Position numbers and translations under genes: made by a program | Shown: piece by piece, positions 1 to 8,569 of the stretch | How the letters are laid out: each line of letters begins with the position of its first letter | How positions within the stretch are numbered: position 1 is the first letter of the stretch | NCBI GenBank assembly: GCA_948788915.1 | Contig: CAQFOZ010000019.1 | Coordinates: forward strand, 1 to 42,875 | Length of the DNA: 42,875 bases | Reading direction: 5' to 3' | DNA from: an uncultured Muribaculaceae bacterium | GTDB taxonomy: Bacteria; Bacteroidota; Bacteroidia; Bacteroidales; Muribaculaceae | The notes under the pieces: model-generated | The model's database searches: none | The model's input: only the letters and a program-made list of their open reading frames with translations | Told to the model about the DNA's origin: nothing

Positions 1-104
1 CCACTTTATTCCAATATCGTCTGGTTGAAAAAACAGATGATTTATCGAATGTCTTGCAATTACAAATCAGATACTATTTTTTGTCATTGTATTATGTTTT
101 TTGA
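1..104 (+). CDS. C-terminal fragment of an unidentified protein (cut by window edge)
   Basis: Frame 3 is open from the first bases to a TGA at 102-104 and gives about 33 residues (TLFQYRLVEKTDDLSNVLQL, then IRYYFLSLYYVF). The residue mix looks coding, with alternating hydrophobic and aromatic residues and a terminal Phe, as in the last strand of many outer-membrane barrels. It is too short to assign. Frame 1 is also open to base 126 but reads less like protein. The AT-rich gap from 105 to 317 holds the hut promoter and no other gene. Confidence 0.4.
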   Translation, partial: TLFQYRLVEKTDDLSNVLQLQIRYYFLSLYYVF

Positions 105-188
105 CGAGCAATGTTACGATAAATAATAAATAATTTATCTATGTATTAAATAGTTATAAATAATATGTTTTATAATATGTTCCATTAA

Positions 189-219
189 TTTGCATGTCAC
201 ACATAATTTTTTAACTTTG
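189..219 (+). promoter_or_regulatory. Bacteroidetes-type promoter of the hut operon
   Basis: TTTG at 189-192, a 19-base spacer and TAACTTTG at 212-219 match the Bacteroidetes housekeeping consensus (TTTG, about 19-21 bases, TAnnTTTG). Transcription would start near 225, giving a leader of about 90 bases before the hutU ATG at 318. The surrounding sequence is very AT-rich. I saw no clear operator or terminator-like attenuator in the leader. Confidence 0.7.
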
Positions 220-317
220 TGAAAATGAATTTTTATTCTTTATTATTTGTATAATTCCGGACGAAAAGATTCAAACATATTCTTATATAATTCCGGTATT
301 GAAATTTGTTATTTGAA

Positions 318-2315
318 ATGAGCTACAAAAAGATTCTACTCTCTTCCGAATGGCCGGAAAAACCAGTTTTTGAAAAAGGAATACGCAGAGCACCAGACAG
401 AAGGTATACTTTGACTCCTGAGAAAACTCGTACAGCTGTTAAAAACGCCTTAAGATATTTGCCTCCGGAGCTTCATGAAAAGGCCATTCCGGAATTCTTG
501 AATGAATTGAAGACAAGGGGACGAATTTATGCATACCGCTGGCGTCCGAAAGGAGATCTTGCAGCAAAGCCGATAAATGAATACAAAGGAAAGTGCTTGG
601 CTGGAAAAGCATTTCAAGTAATGATAGACAATAATTTATGTTTCGACATTGCACTATATCCTTATGAACTTGTAACATACGGGGAAACGGGTCAAGTCTG
701 TCAGAATTGGATGCAATATAATCTTATAAAGAAGTATCTTGAGGAGCTAACTGACGAGCAGACGCTTGTGATAGAATCAGGTCATCCTCTTGGTCTTTTC
801 CCTTCAAAGAAAGATGCGCCAAGAGTAATAATCACGAATGCCATGATGGTTGGAATGTTTGATAATCAGCAAGACTGGCATGAGGCAATGCAGATGGGTG
901 TGGCGAATTATGGACAGATGACAGCAGGCGGATGGATGTATATAGGCCCTCAGGGTATAGTCCATGGCACATTCAATACTTTATTAAATGCCGGACGCAT
1001 GAAACTCAACATTCCGCAGGATGGTGATTTGAGGGGACATGTATTCGTCTCGTCCGGGTTGGGGGGAATGAGTGGCGCGCAACCGAAGGCTGCAGTTATA
1101 GCAGGGGCAGCTGCAATTATTGCTGAAGTAGACAAGTCGCGCATAGAGACCCGTAAGAATCAGGGTTGGGTTCAGGAAGTTACTGACAGTATTCCCGAAG
1201 CATTCAGACTTGTTCATGAGGCTGCTGCCAATAAATTGCCAATAAGTGTGGCATATCATGGTAATGTGGTTGATCTTCTCGAATATGCTGTTAAAAATGG
1301 CATCACTATTGAACTATTGAGCGATCAGACTTCGTGTCATGCTGTATATGATGGTGGATATTGTCCTGCGGATGTTTCTTTTGAGGAAAGGACAAGACTT
1401 CTTCATGACAATCCGGATAAGTTCCGTGAAGAGGTAGATAAAACACTTTATAGACATTATAATGCTGTAAAAGCTCTTGTAAAAAAAGGTACCTATTTCT
1501 TTGATTACGGCAATTCTTTTATGAAAGCCGTTTATGATTCAGGGGTCAAAGAGATCTCAAGAAACGGAATTGATGACAAGGATGGTTTCATATGGCCCTC
1601 GTACGTGGAGGATATAATGGGTCCTATGCTGTTTGATTATGGATATGGACCTTTTAGATGGGTATGTTTGAGTGGCAAACATGAAGATTTGATAAAAACA
1701 GACAAGGCTGCGATGGAATGCATTGATCCTGACAGGCGGGGACAGGATCGCGATAATTATAACTGGATAAGGGATGCGGAAAAAAACGATCTGGTTGTTG
1801 GTACACAAGCTCGTATCCTTTATCAGGATGCAATGGGGCGTCTGAAAATTGCTTTGAAGTTTAATGAGATGGTAAGATCCGGAGAGGTAGGTCCTATAAT
1901 GCTTGGAAGAGATCACCACGATGTCAGTGGCACAGACTCACCATTTCGTGAAACATCCAATATAAAGGATGGATCGAATGTTATGGCTGATATGGCAGTG
2001 CAGTGTTTTGCCGGCAATTGTGCAAGGGGTATGAGTCTTGTGGCGTTGCATAATGGTGGTGGCGTTGGTATCGGAAAATCAATAAATGGCGGATTTGGAA
2101 TGGCTTGCGATGGATCAGAGCGTGTCGACGAGATACTTCGTAAGGCTATGTTATGGGATGTCATGGGAGGTGTCGCCCGCCGTGGATGGGCAAGGAATGA
2201 AAATGCTATGACTACCGTAAAGATATGGAATGAAACTCAATCCGATAATGGATTTATGATTACTGAACCATTTCTGGTAGATGATGAACTGCTTGATTCA
2301 GCATTAAAACAATAA
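318..2315 (+). CDS. hutU: Urocanate hydratase (urocanase)
   Basis: Second step of histidine catabolism: adds water to urocanate to give 4-imidazolone-5-propionate in the cytosol, using a tightly bound NAD+. The 665-residue product has the family's glycine-rich NAD-binding stretch (SSGLGGMSGAQPKA), the FDYGNSF motif and the conserved late block SGTDSPFRE to HNGGGVGIGKSINGG, including a Cys-containing segment (MAVQCFAGNCARG). It is of the roughly 670-residue type common in Bacteroidetes, longer than the roughly 555-residue proteobacterial enzyme. I chose the ATG at 318 over the in-frame TTG at 306 because ATG is standard and the extra four residues add nothing. First gene of the hut operon; ftcD starts 7 bases after its stop. 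Confidence 0.95.
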   Translation: MSYKKILLSSEWPEKPVFEKGIRRAPDRRYTLTPEKTRTAVKNALRYLPPELHEKAIPEFLNELKTRGRIYAYRWRPKGDLAAKPINEYKGKCLAGKAFQVMIDNNLCFDIALYPYELVTYGETGQVCQNWMQYNLIKKYLEELTDEQTLVIESGHPLGLFPSKKDAPRVIITNAMMVGMFDNQQDWHEAMQMGVANYGQMTAGGWMYIGPQGIVHGTFNTLLNAGRMKLNIPQDGDLRGHVFVSSGLGGMSGAQPKAAVIAGAAAIIAEVDKSRIETRKNQGWVQEVTDSIPEAFRLVHEAAANKLPISVAYHGNVVDLLEYAVKNGITIELLSDQTSCHAVYDGGYCPADVSFEERTRLLHDNPDKFREEVDKTLYRHYNAVKALVKKGTYFFDYGNSFMKAVYDSGVKEISRNGIDDKDGFIWPSYVEDIMGPMLFDYGYGPFRWVCLSGKHEDLIKTDKAAMECIDPDRRGQDRDNYNWIRDAEKNDLVVGTQARILYQDAMGRLKIALKFNEMVRSGEVGPIMLGRDHHDVSGTDSPFRETSNIKDGSNVMADMAVQCFAGNCARGMSLVALHNGGGVGIGKSINGGFGMACDGSERVDEILRKAMLWDVMGGVARRGWARNENAMTTVKIWNETQSDNGFMITEPFLVDDELLDSALKQ

Positions 2316-2322
2316 TAAATAT

Positions 2323-4023
2323 ATGAAAAAGATAATAGAATGTGTTCCTAATTTTTCCGAGGGATGCAATAAAGATATAATCAATGCTATAACGACAGAG
2401 ATTGAAAAGGGAGGTGAGGTAAAACTTCTTGATGTGGATCCCGGGGAAGCCACAAACAGAACTGTTGTCACGTTTGTCGGTGAACCGGATGCTGTAATTG
2501 AAGCAGCTCTGCGTGGAATGAAAAAGGCTGCGGAACTTATTGATATGCGTAAGCATCATGGCGCCCATCCACGCATTGGGGCTACTGATGTTTGTCCGCT
2601 TATACCTGTGAGCGGGATATCTCTTGAGGAATGCGCCGAATTAGCCCGTGGCCTTGCCCAAAGGGCAGCTGAAGAACTTGGTATTCCCTGCTATTGCTAT
2701 GAGGCATCCGCATATACACCGGAAAGGAAGAATCTCGCAGTGTGCAGAGAGGGCGAATATGAGGGATTGCCGGAAAGAATGGGAAGAGAAGGGAAAGGCC
2801 CGGATTTTGGCGATAGACCTTTTGATGAGGGCGTCGCTAAAACCGGATGTACAGCTGTAGGCGCAAGGGATTTTCTTATAGCGGTCAACTTTAATCTTAA
2901 CACAACTTCTACTCGTCGTGCCAACGCTATTGCATTTGACGTCAGAGAGAAGGGGAGACCTCTTCGTGAAGGTGGCAGACCAAATGGCTTGCCGGTTAAG
3001 GATAAGGACGGAAACACGATTATGCTTCCCGGTACATTAAAAAATACTAAAGCCATTGGATGGTATATTGATGAGTATGGAATTGCCCAGGTGTCAATGA
3101 ATATAACTGACATGTCTGTGACACCTTTGCATAAAGCTTTTGACGAGGTCTCAAGAGCGGCTGCAGCCCGTGGAATACGGGTGACCGGGACAGAGATTGT
3201 CGGACTGATTCCTAAGAAAGCTCTGATAGATGCCGGAAAACATTATTTAAGATTACAGCACCGTTCTCTTGGAATTTCTGAAAAGGAAATTATTCATATA
3301 GCTGTCAAATCTATGGGACTTGATGAGCTTAGACCGTTTAATCCGGAAGAAAAGGTTATTGAATATATGCTTGATTCCGGCATTGAAAGAAAACGGCTTG
3401 TTGATAAAACGTGTGTTGATTTTGCTGATGAAACGTCATCAGAGTCACCGGCTCCCGGAGGGGGATCTATTGCAGCTTATATGGGGGCGTTGGCAGCGGC
3501 TCTTGGGACGATGGTAGCTAATCTTTCTGCTCACAAGGCCGGTTGGGATGAACGTTGGGAAATTTTTTCAGATGTAGCAGAGAAAGGTAGATTGCTTCAA
3601 GATCAGCTAATTGCTTTAGTTGACGAAGACACTGTTGCGTTTAACAAAATAATGGCGGTATTTGCAATGCCAAAAAATACGGAAGATGAGAAAACTGCCC
3701 GAAAATTTGCATTGGAAGAGGCAACAATGTATGCGACCGAAGTACCTTTTAAAACTATGAATGTCGCTTTCGAAACATTCGAAATTTTACAAAAGATGGC
3801 AGAAATAGGAAATCCTGCGTCTGTGAGTGATGCCGGTGTTGGCGCTTTGGCGGCAAAAGCTTCAGTGTTGGGAGCTTATCTTAATGTGAGGATTAATGCC
3901 TCTGGATTAAAGGACAGAGAATATGCGGACAAACTTCTCGCAGAAGCCAGATTAATTGTAGACAGGGCTAACAAGAAGGAGAGTGAGATTCTTGAGTTAG
4001 TGAACAAAACTATCGATGGTTAG
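2323..4023 (+). CDS. ftcD: Bifunctional glutamate formimidoyltransferase / formimidoyl-THF cyclodeaminase
   Basis: Takes formiminoglutamate, moves the formimino group to tetrahydrofolate, releases glutamate, then deaminates the folate adduct to methenyl-THF and ammonia. The 566 residues hold the formiminotransferase N and C subdomains (about 1-330, with the conserved HHGAHPRIGATDV segment) fused to a cyclodeaminase domain (about 345-566, with the SPAPGGGSIAAYMGALAAAL loop typical of the FTCD_C family). This is the full fused, animal-like FTCD arrangement. It replaces hutG or hutF/hutG, neither of which is present. It lies 7 bases after hutU and 2 bases before hutI, so translation is probably coupled. 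Confidence 0.94.
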   Translation: MKKIIECVPNFSEGCNKDIINAITTEIEKGGEVKLLDVDPGEATNRTVVTFVGEPDAVIEAALRGMKKAAELIDMRKHHGAHPRIGATDVCPLIPVSGISLEECAELARGLAQRAAEELGIPCYCYEASAYTPERKNLAVCREGEYEGLPERMGREGKGPDFGDRPFDEGVAKTGCTAVGARDFLIAVNFNLNTTSTRRANAIAFDVREKGRPLREGGRPNGLPVKDKDGNTIMLPGTLKNTKAIGWYIDEYGIAQVSMNITDMSVTPLHKAFDEVSRAAAARGIRVTGTEIVGLIPKKALIDAGKHYLRLQHRSLGISEKEIIHIAVKSMGLDELRPFNPEEKVIEYMLDSGIERKRLVDKTCVDFADETSSESPAPGGGSIAAYMGALAAALGTMVANLSAHKAGWDERWEIFSDVAEKGRLLQDQLIALVDEDTVAFNKIMAVFAMPKNTEDEKTARKFALEEATMYATEVPFKTMNVAFETFEILQKMAEIGNPASVSDAGVGALAAKASVLGAYLNVRINASGLKDREYADKLLAEARLIVDRANKKESEILELVNKTIDG

Positions 4024-4025
4024 AA

Positions 4026-5294
4026 ATGATGGCTGAAAAAAATCTGATAATACTTAATACGGTTATTGTCACACCTTTAGGCAATAGGGCTTTAAAGGGG
4101 GAGGAAATGAATAGGTTGGCAGTTGTTTCCGATGCTTCCATTGTGATTGAAAACGGAATAATTGTGTATTGTGGTAAAGCAAAAGAAGTTCCTCAGAAAT
4201 ATATGAAAGCAAATTTTAAGATTGTAGATGCGGAAGGCAGGGTAAGTATGCCCGGATTTGTTGATTCCCACACGCATTTGACTTTCGGTGGATATCGTCC
4301 GGATGAATTTGCGGAACGGTTAAAAGGCAGGACATATATGGAGATCATGGAAAATGGCGGAGGAATTCAATCTACCGTAAACGCAACGAGAAATGCTCAT
4401 TTTAGCGAGCTATTGGCGAAATCGGAATGGTTTATAGACCGGGCAGTTGAAATGGGAGTGACAACAGTTGAGGTGAAAACCGGTTACGGACTTGATTTTG
4501 AATCGGAATCCAAAATGCTTGATGTCATCGGTTCAATTGCATCCAATCCCAACAGGAAACTTAATGTGGTATCTACATTCCTTGGTGCACATGCAGTCCC
4601 ATCGGAATATTGTGGCAGAACCGAAAAATATGTTGATTATATAATAAATGAAATGTTGCCAGCCTTTAAGGAAAAGGCACGCTTTTGCGATATATTTACG
4701 GAAAAGAATGTTTTTGAAATTGAAGATTCACGACGTCTTTTGAAAGCTGCCAAGAATCTTGGATACGGATTAAAAATACATGCAGATGAAATTGTAGCTT
4801 TAGGTGGGGCGGAACTTGCAGTAGAGCTTGGAGCCGTATCGGCAGACCATTTGCTTCATGTCAGGGATAAAGGAATAGAGGCTTTGTCTGCATCTGAAAC
4901 AGTGGCTACACTTTTACCCTTGACGGCATTCTCACTTAAAGAATCATTTGCGCCTGCCAGAAAATTAATTGATGCGGGGTGTGCTGTTGCCTTGGCCACA
5001 GATCTCAATCCTGGTTCTTGCTTTAGTGGTTCTATACCATTGACGATCGCGCTTGCCTGCATCCATATGGATATGACCGTAGAGGAAACCATAACGGCTC
5101 TTACTCTTAATGGAGCAGCGGCATTGGATATGGCTGATGAGACAGGATCGCTTGAGAAGGGGAAACGGGGAGATGTAGTTATTCTTGATTTTGACAACTA
5201 TAATATGCTCCCTTATTATGTTGGAATGAGCTGTGTCAGGACAACTGTTTCTGATGGACTGGTAGTTTTTGATCGTATGAAAAATAATTATTGA
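4026..5294 (+). CDS. hutI: Imidazolonepropionase
   Basis: Third step of histidine degradation: hydrolyses 4-imidazolone-5-propionate to N-formimino-L-glutamate. The 422-residue amidohydrolase has the metal-binding DSHTHLTF motif after a short beta-sandwich start, the substrate loop FGGYRPDEFAERLKGRTY, the HADEI metal-ligand motif and a late ATDLNPGS motif with the conserved Asp. Length is normal for HutI. Two adjacent ATG codons (4026 and 4029) could start it; the first is 2 bases after the ftcD stop. Third gene of the operon, with hutH following after 18 bases. Confidence 0.95.
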   Translation: MMAEKNLIILNTVIVTPLGNRALKGEEMNRLAVVSDASIVIENGIIVYCGKAKEVPQKYMKANFKIVDAEGRVSMPGFVDSHTHLTFGGYRPDEFAERLKGRTYMEIMENGGGIQSTVNATRNAHFSELLAKSEWFIDRAVEMGVTTVEVKTGYGLDFESESKMLDVIGSIASNPNRKLNVVSTFLGAHAVPSEYCGRTEKYVDYIINEMLPAFKEKARFCDIFTEKNVFEIEDSRRLLKAAKNLGYGLKIHADEIVALGGAELAVELGAVSADHLLHVRDKGIEALSASETVATLLPLTAFSLKESFAPARKLIDAGCAVALATDLNPGSCFSGSIPLTIALACIHMDMTVEETITALTLNGAAALDMADETGSLEKGKRGDVVILDFDNYNMLPYYVGMSCVRTTVSDGLVVFDRMKNNY

Positions 5295-5312
5295 AAGAAA
5301 ATTGAATTTACC

Positions 5313-6836
5313 ATGAATAAACTCGAAACCTTTGAAATCGGTTCTTCGGAACTTACATATGATCTTATAGAACGAATTTTAAAAGATAAATGCAGACTAA
5401 CGTTATCGGATGAGGGTAGAAAGCGCATAACCAGGTGTCGCGAATTCCTCAATGATAAAACGGACAATGAGACAAAACCGATTTATGGCGTGACAACCGG
5501 ATTCGGCTCGCTATGCAACAAGCATATTTCCAAAGAAGAATTATCGACGCTGCAGGAAAATCTGGTTAAAAGTCATTCATGTAGCATTGGCACGCCGGTT
5601 GATCCTGTTGTGGTCAAGCTAATGCTTTTGCTTAAAGCTCATGCGCTTTCTATGGGTTTCAGTGGAGTTCAGGTAGAGACTGTAGAGCGTATTATAGATT
5701 TCTATAATAATGATATACTTCCGATAGTTTATGATCGAGGGTCCCTTGGTGCATCGGGAGATCTCGCTCCGCTGGCTAATCTTTTTCTTCCTTTGATAGG
5801 AGAGGGTGAAGTTATGTATGCCGGCAAAAAGATGCACGGCAAAGAGATACTGAAATTGTTCGGCTGGACACCGATAAAGTTAATGTCGAAAGAGGGCCTT
5901 GCTCTTCTTAACGGCACTCAGTTCATGAGTGCCAACGGAATAAAGGCATTGATCGACGGGTGGCATCTTGTAAACTGTTTTGATCTGTTTGGAGCAATGT
6001 CGCTTGAGGCTTTCGACGGCAGAATAGAACCTTTCATGGCATGCATTCAGGCTGTACGCCCGCATCCCGGTCAGATTGAGACCGGAAAGGTTTTCCGGTC
6101 ACTATTGAAGGATAGTGAGATTATATCACGAGAGAAGGAGCATGTCCAGGATCCATATTCTTTCAGGTGCATCCCACAAGTGCATGGTGCAGTGAAAGAT
6201 GCCATGAATCATGTTACTGATATTCTTCATACTGAAATCAATTCAGTTACAGACAATCCGACAGTGTTCCCGGAAGAAGACCTGGTGGTGTCCGGTGGCA
6301 ATTTTCATGGGGAACCTTTAGCTCTTGCCTTCGATTATATGGGTGTCGCTCTTCATGAGTTGGGGAATATATCGGAAAGACGTGTGGCTCAACTTATTCT
6401 TGGTTTGAGAGGCCTTCCGGAATTTCTTGTGGCTCATATGGGATTGAATTCCGGATTTATGATTCCTCAGTATGCCGCAGCCTCAATGGTAAGCCAAAAC
6501 AAAATGTATGCATGGCCGGCATCCTGCGATTCCATTGTAAGTTCCAATGGTCAGGAAGATCTTGTCTCTATGGGGGCAAATTCTGCGACTAAACTACACA
6601 AAATAATCGATAATCTGAAGTATATCGCTGCGATAGAGCTTATGAACGCTGCACAGGGAATAGATTTCAGACGCCCTCTAAAATCATCACCTTATATTGA
6701 AAAGGTTATGATTGAATTTAGAAAGGAAGTGCCATTTGTTGAGGAGGATGTTGTGATGGCGGATTATTTAGCAAAGACAATGGATTTTCTCAATCGATTC
6801 GATGTATTAATTGAAAAAGAAGAAGATCCGGATTAA
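5313..6836 (+). CDS. hutH: Histidine ammonia-lyase (histidase)
   Basis: First enzyme of the pathway although last in the operon: removes ammonia from L-histidine to make trans-urocanate. The 507 residues carry the MIO-forming triad Ala147-Ser148-Gly149 in GSLGASGDLAPLA and the active-site tyrosine in IYGVTTGFG (Tyr58), together with the usual helical core (VTDNPTVF, SSNGQEDLVSMG). Length matches the family. The stop codon overlaps the stop of the convergent rlmD gene by 2 bases, and the last codons form the left arm of a hairpin that probably ends transcription. The operon contains no regulator or histidine transporter gene. Confidence 0.96.
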   Translation: MNKLETFEIGSSELTYDLIERILKDKCRLTLSDEGRKRITRCREFLNDKTDNETKPIYGVTTGFGSLCNKHISKEELSTLQENLVKSHSCSIGTPVDPVVVKLMLLLKAHALSMGFSGVQVETVERIIDFYNNDILPIVYDRGSLGASGDLAPLANLFLPLIGEGEVMYAGKKMHGKEILKLFGWTPIKLMSKEGLALLNGTQFMSANGIKALIDGWHLVNCFDLFGAMSLEAFDGRIEPFMACIQAVRPHPGQIETGKVFRSLLKDSEIISREKEHVQDPYSFRCIPQVHGAVKDAMNHVTDILHTEINSVTDNPTVFPEEDLVVSGGNFHGEPLALAFDYMGVALHELGNISERRVAQLILGLRGLPEFLVAHMGLNSGFMIPQYAAASMVSQNKMYAWPASCDSIVSSNGQEDLVSMGANSATKLHKIIDNLKYIAAIELMNAAQGIDFRRPLKSSPYIEKVMIEFRKEVPFVEEDVVMADYLAKTMDFLNRFDVLIEKEEDPD

Positions 6837-6851
6837 ACTTCGGATCTTCTT
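6820..6851. terminator. Bidirectional hairpin inside the overlapping 3' ends of hutH and rlmD
   Basis: AAGAAGATCCG at 6820-6830 pairs perfectly (11 bp) with CGGATCTTCTT at 6841-6851 around a 10-base loop. Both stop codons (hutH 6834-6836; rlmD 6833-6835 on the minus strand) lie in the loop. On the minus strand the stem is followed by CTTTTTC, a fair U-tract; on the plus strand the tail is weak. The stem codes for the C-terminal residues of both proteins. Confidence 0.6.
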
Positions 6852-8299
6852 AATTCCATTCGGACTACATTTTCCACGTGATGTGTGTGGGGGAACATGT
6901 CAACAGGCTGTATTGCCGTCACTTTATAAGACGTGTCAAGAAGTGCGATATCTCTTGCCTGTGTCGCTGGATTGCAGCTGACATAGACTATAGTTTTTGG
7001 CTGCGCATTAAGAATCACCTTAACTACATCTTCGTGCATTCCGGCGCGTGGCGGATCTATAATCATAACATCCGGTCTTCCGTGTGTCCGGATGAATGAG
7101 TCTGTTAAAATGTCTTTCATGTCACCGGCATAGAACTCAGTATTTTTTATTCCATTAACTTGAGAATTAAGTTTTGCATCCTCAATCGCTTCGGCTACAT
7201 ATTCAATACCGATGACTTTTTTTGTGTTTTTTGCAACAAAGTTGGCTATTGTCCCGGCTCCGGTATATAGGTCATATACAAGAGGCAAATTATTGTTGTC
7301 GTTATTCTCTAAATCAAGACCTGCAAATTTACGTGCAACTTTATATAATTCATAAGCTTGCCGGGAATTTGTCTGGTAGAAAGATTTCGCATTGATCCGA
7401 AATCTGAGACCCTCCATATTTTCCTCAATATACTCTGAGCCTTTGAATACCTCGATTTTTTGGTCTGAGATTGTATCGTTAAGCTTGCGGTTCACAACAT
7501 ACAAAAGTGATGTTATTTCAGGGAATTTATCGGATATAGTCTGCAGAAGTGACGTTATGCTGGTTTTATCGTTTTCGCCAAATACCATACATACCATTAC
7601 TTCTCCTGTAGAGGCGATGCGTATCATTAAAGTGCGAAGTAATCCATTATTTCCCTTGATGTCATAGAATGTCAGATTCTTTTTTTCAGCCTCTTCATAT
7701 ATAAAATTACGTATACGGTTACCGAGATTGTCCTGCAGCCTGCAATCTTCTATATGATACACCTTATCAAATGCACCGGGTATGTGAAATCCGAGGGCAT
7801 TGTTGGAGTCGGAAAATTCTTTTCCTGATTTTACTTCTTCCCATGTTCTCCATTTCTTGTTGGAAAATGTATATTCCATTTTGTTGCGGTAATCCCAAAT
7901 GTATTCCGATCCAAGAATTGGAGATATTTCGGGCAGTTCTACTTTTGCGATGCGTGTCAAGGCATCCTCTACCTGCTGCTGTTTATATTTAAGTTGCTCG
8001 TTATAGGGAAGATGTTGCCATTTGCAACCACCGCATATCATGAAATGTCTGCATGCCGGCTCAACCCTTATGGGAGAAGGCTTTACCAAAGCCTCTATTT
8101 GACCTTCGGCATAACTGTGTTTTTTTCTATTGATTTTTATATTTGCAATGTCTCCGGGAGCACCAAACGGAACAAACACCACTATAGGATGTTCATCTTT
8201 TTCATTCCATAATACCCGTGCAACGGCTTTGCCCTCTGCAGCAACTCCGGTTATCTCTATATTATTAAGAGTTGGCAATTCCTTACGTTTACGTGCCAT
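6833..8299 (-). CDS. rlmD: 23S rRNA (uracil-C5)-methyltransferase, RlmD/RumA type
   Basis: Methylates C5 of a uridine in 23S rRNA (U1939 in E. coli numbering) using SAM. The 488-residue protein has an N-terminal TRAM-like RNA-binding domain (about 10-70), an iron-sulphur cluster motif (CRHFMICGGC, with a later Cys in EDCRLQ), the SAM fold (YDLYTGAGTIANF), the IDPPRAGM motif and the catalytic SCNP motif (Cys442). The family also includes RlmCD-type enzymes, so the exact uridine is inferred. Divergent from ppdK and convergent with hutH. The ATG at 8299 fits the family N-terminus. Confidence 0.9.
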   Translation of the reverse strand: MARKRKELPTLNNIEITGVAAEGKAVARVLWNEKDEHPIVVFVPFGAPGDIANIKINRKKHSYAEGQIEALVKPSPIRVEPACRHFMICGGCKWQHLPYNEQLKYKQQQVEDALTRIAKVELPEISPILGSEYIWDYRNKMEYTFSNKKWRTWEEVKSGKEFSDSNNALGFHIPGAFDKVYHIEDCRLQDNLGNRIRNFIYEEAEKKNLTFYDIKGNNGLLRTLMIRIASTGEVMVCMVFGENDKTSITSLLQTISDKFPEITSLLYVVNRKLNDTISDQKIEVFKGSEYIEENMEGLRFRINAKSFYQTNSRQAYELYKVARKFAGLDLENNDNNNLPLVYDLYTGAGTIANFVAKNTKKVIGIEYVAEAIEDAKLNSQVNGIKNTEFYAGDMKDILTDSFIRTHGRPDVMIIDPPRAGMHEDVVKVILNAQPKTIVYVSCNPATQARDIALLDTSYKVTAIQPVDMFPHTHHVENVVRMELRRSEV

Positions 8300-8366
8300 A
8301 AATGTATAATGATTCTTAAAGAATAAATTTTGAATACAAAATTACTAAAAATAAGGAACAAATTAT

Positions 8367-8479
8367 TATATTTGCGGTTAGTAATGGCAAAACTGATTGT
8401 TATGTCTATAGCAAAATGTATTTGAATATTACTTATGAAAATAAATTGTTTTAGGTATGCGTGCAATTTATTACATTTG
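8367..8479 (+). promoter_or_regulatory. Candidate -7 elements upstream of ppdK
   Basis: The 270-base divergent gap between rlmD and ppdK is AT-rich and has no credible gene. Two plus-strand sequences match the TAnnTTTG -7 consensus: TATATTTG (8367-8374) and TACATTTG (8472-8479). Neither has a good TTTG box 19-21 bases upstream, so which one is used is uncertain. The nearer one would give a leader of about 85 bases. Confidence 0.3.
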
Positions 8480-8569
8480 TTAAATTTTAGTAGCAATATT
8501 GAATTATTTGACAGATACAAACCTAATATTAAGACAGTTTAATTAAACATAAAATAATTATTAACTCTT

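Noticed and set aside
1..126. Alternative frame 1 at the left edge
   Set aside because: Open to base 126 but richer in Cys/Met/His and less protein-like than frame 3.
8257..8520. 87-codon minus-strand frame across the rlmD start
   Set aside because: Composition follows the AT-rich gap (Ile/Asn/Phe/Leu), no start context, overlaps a real gene start.
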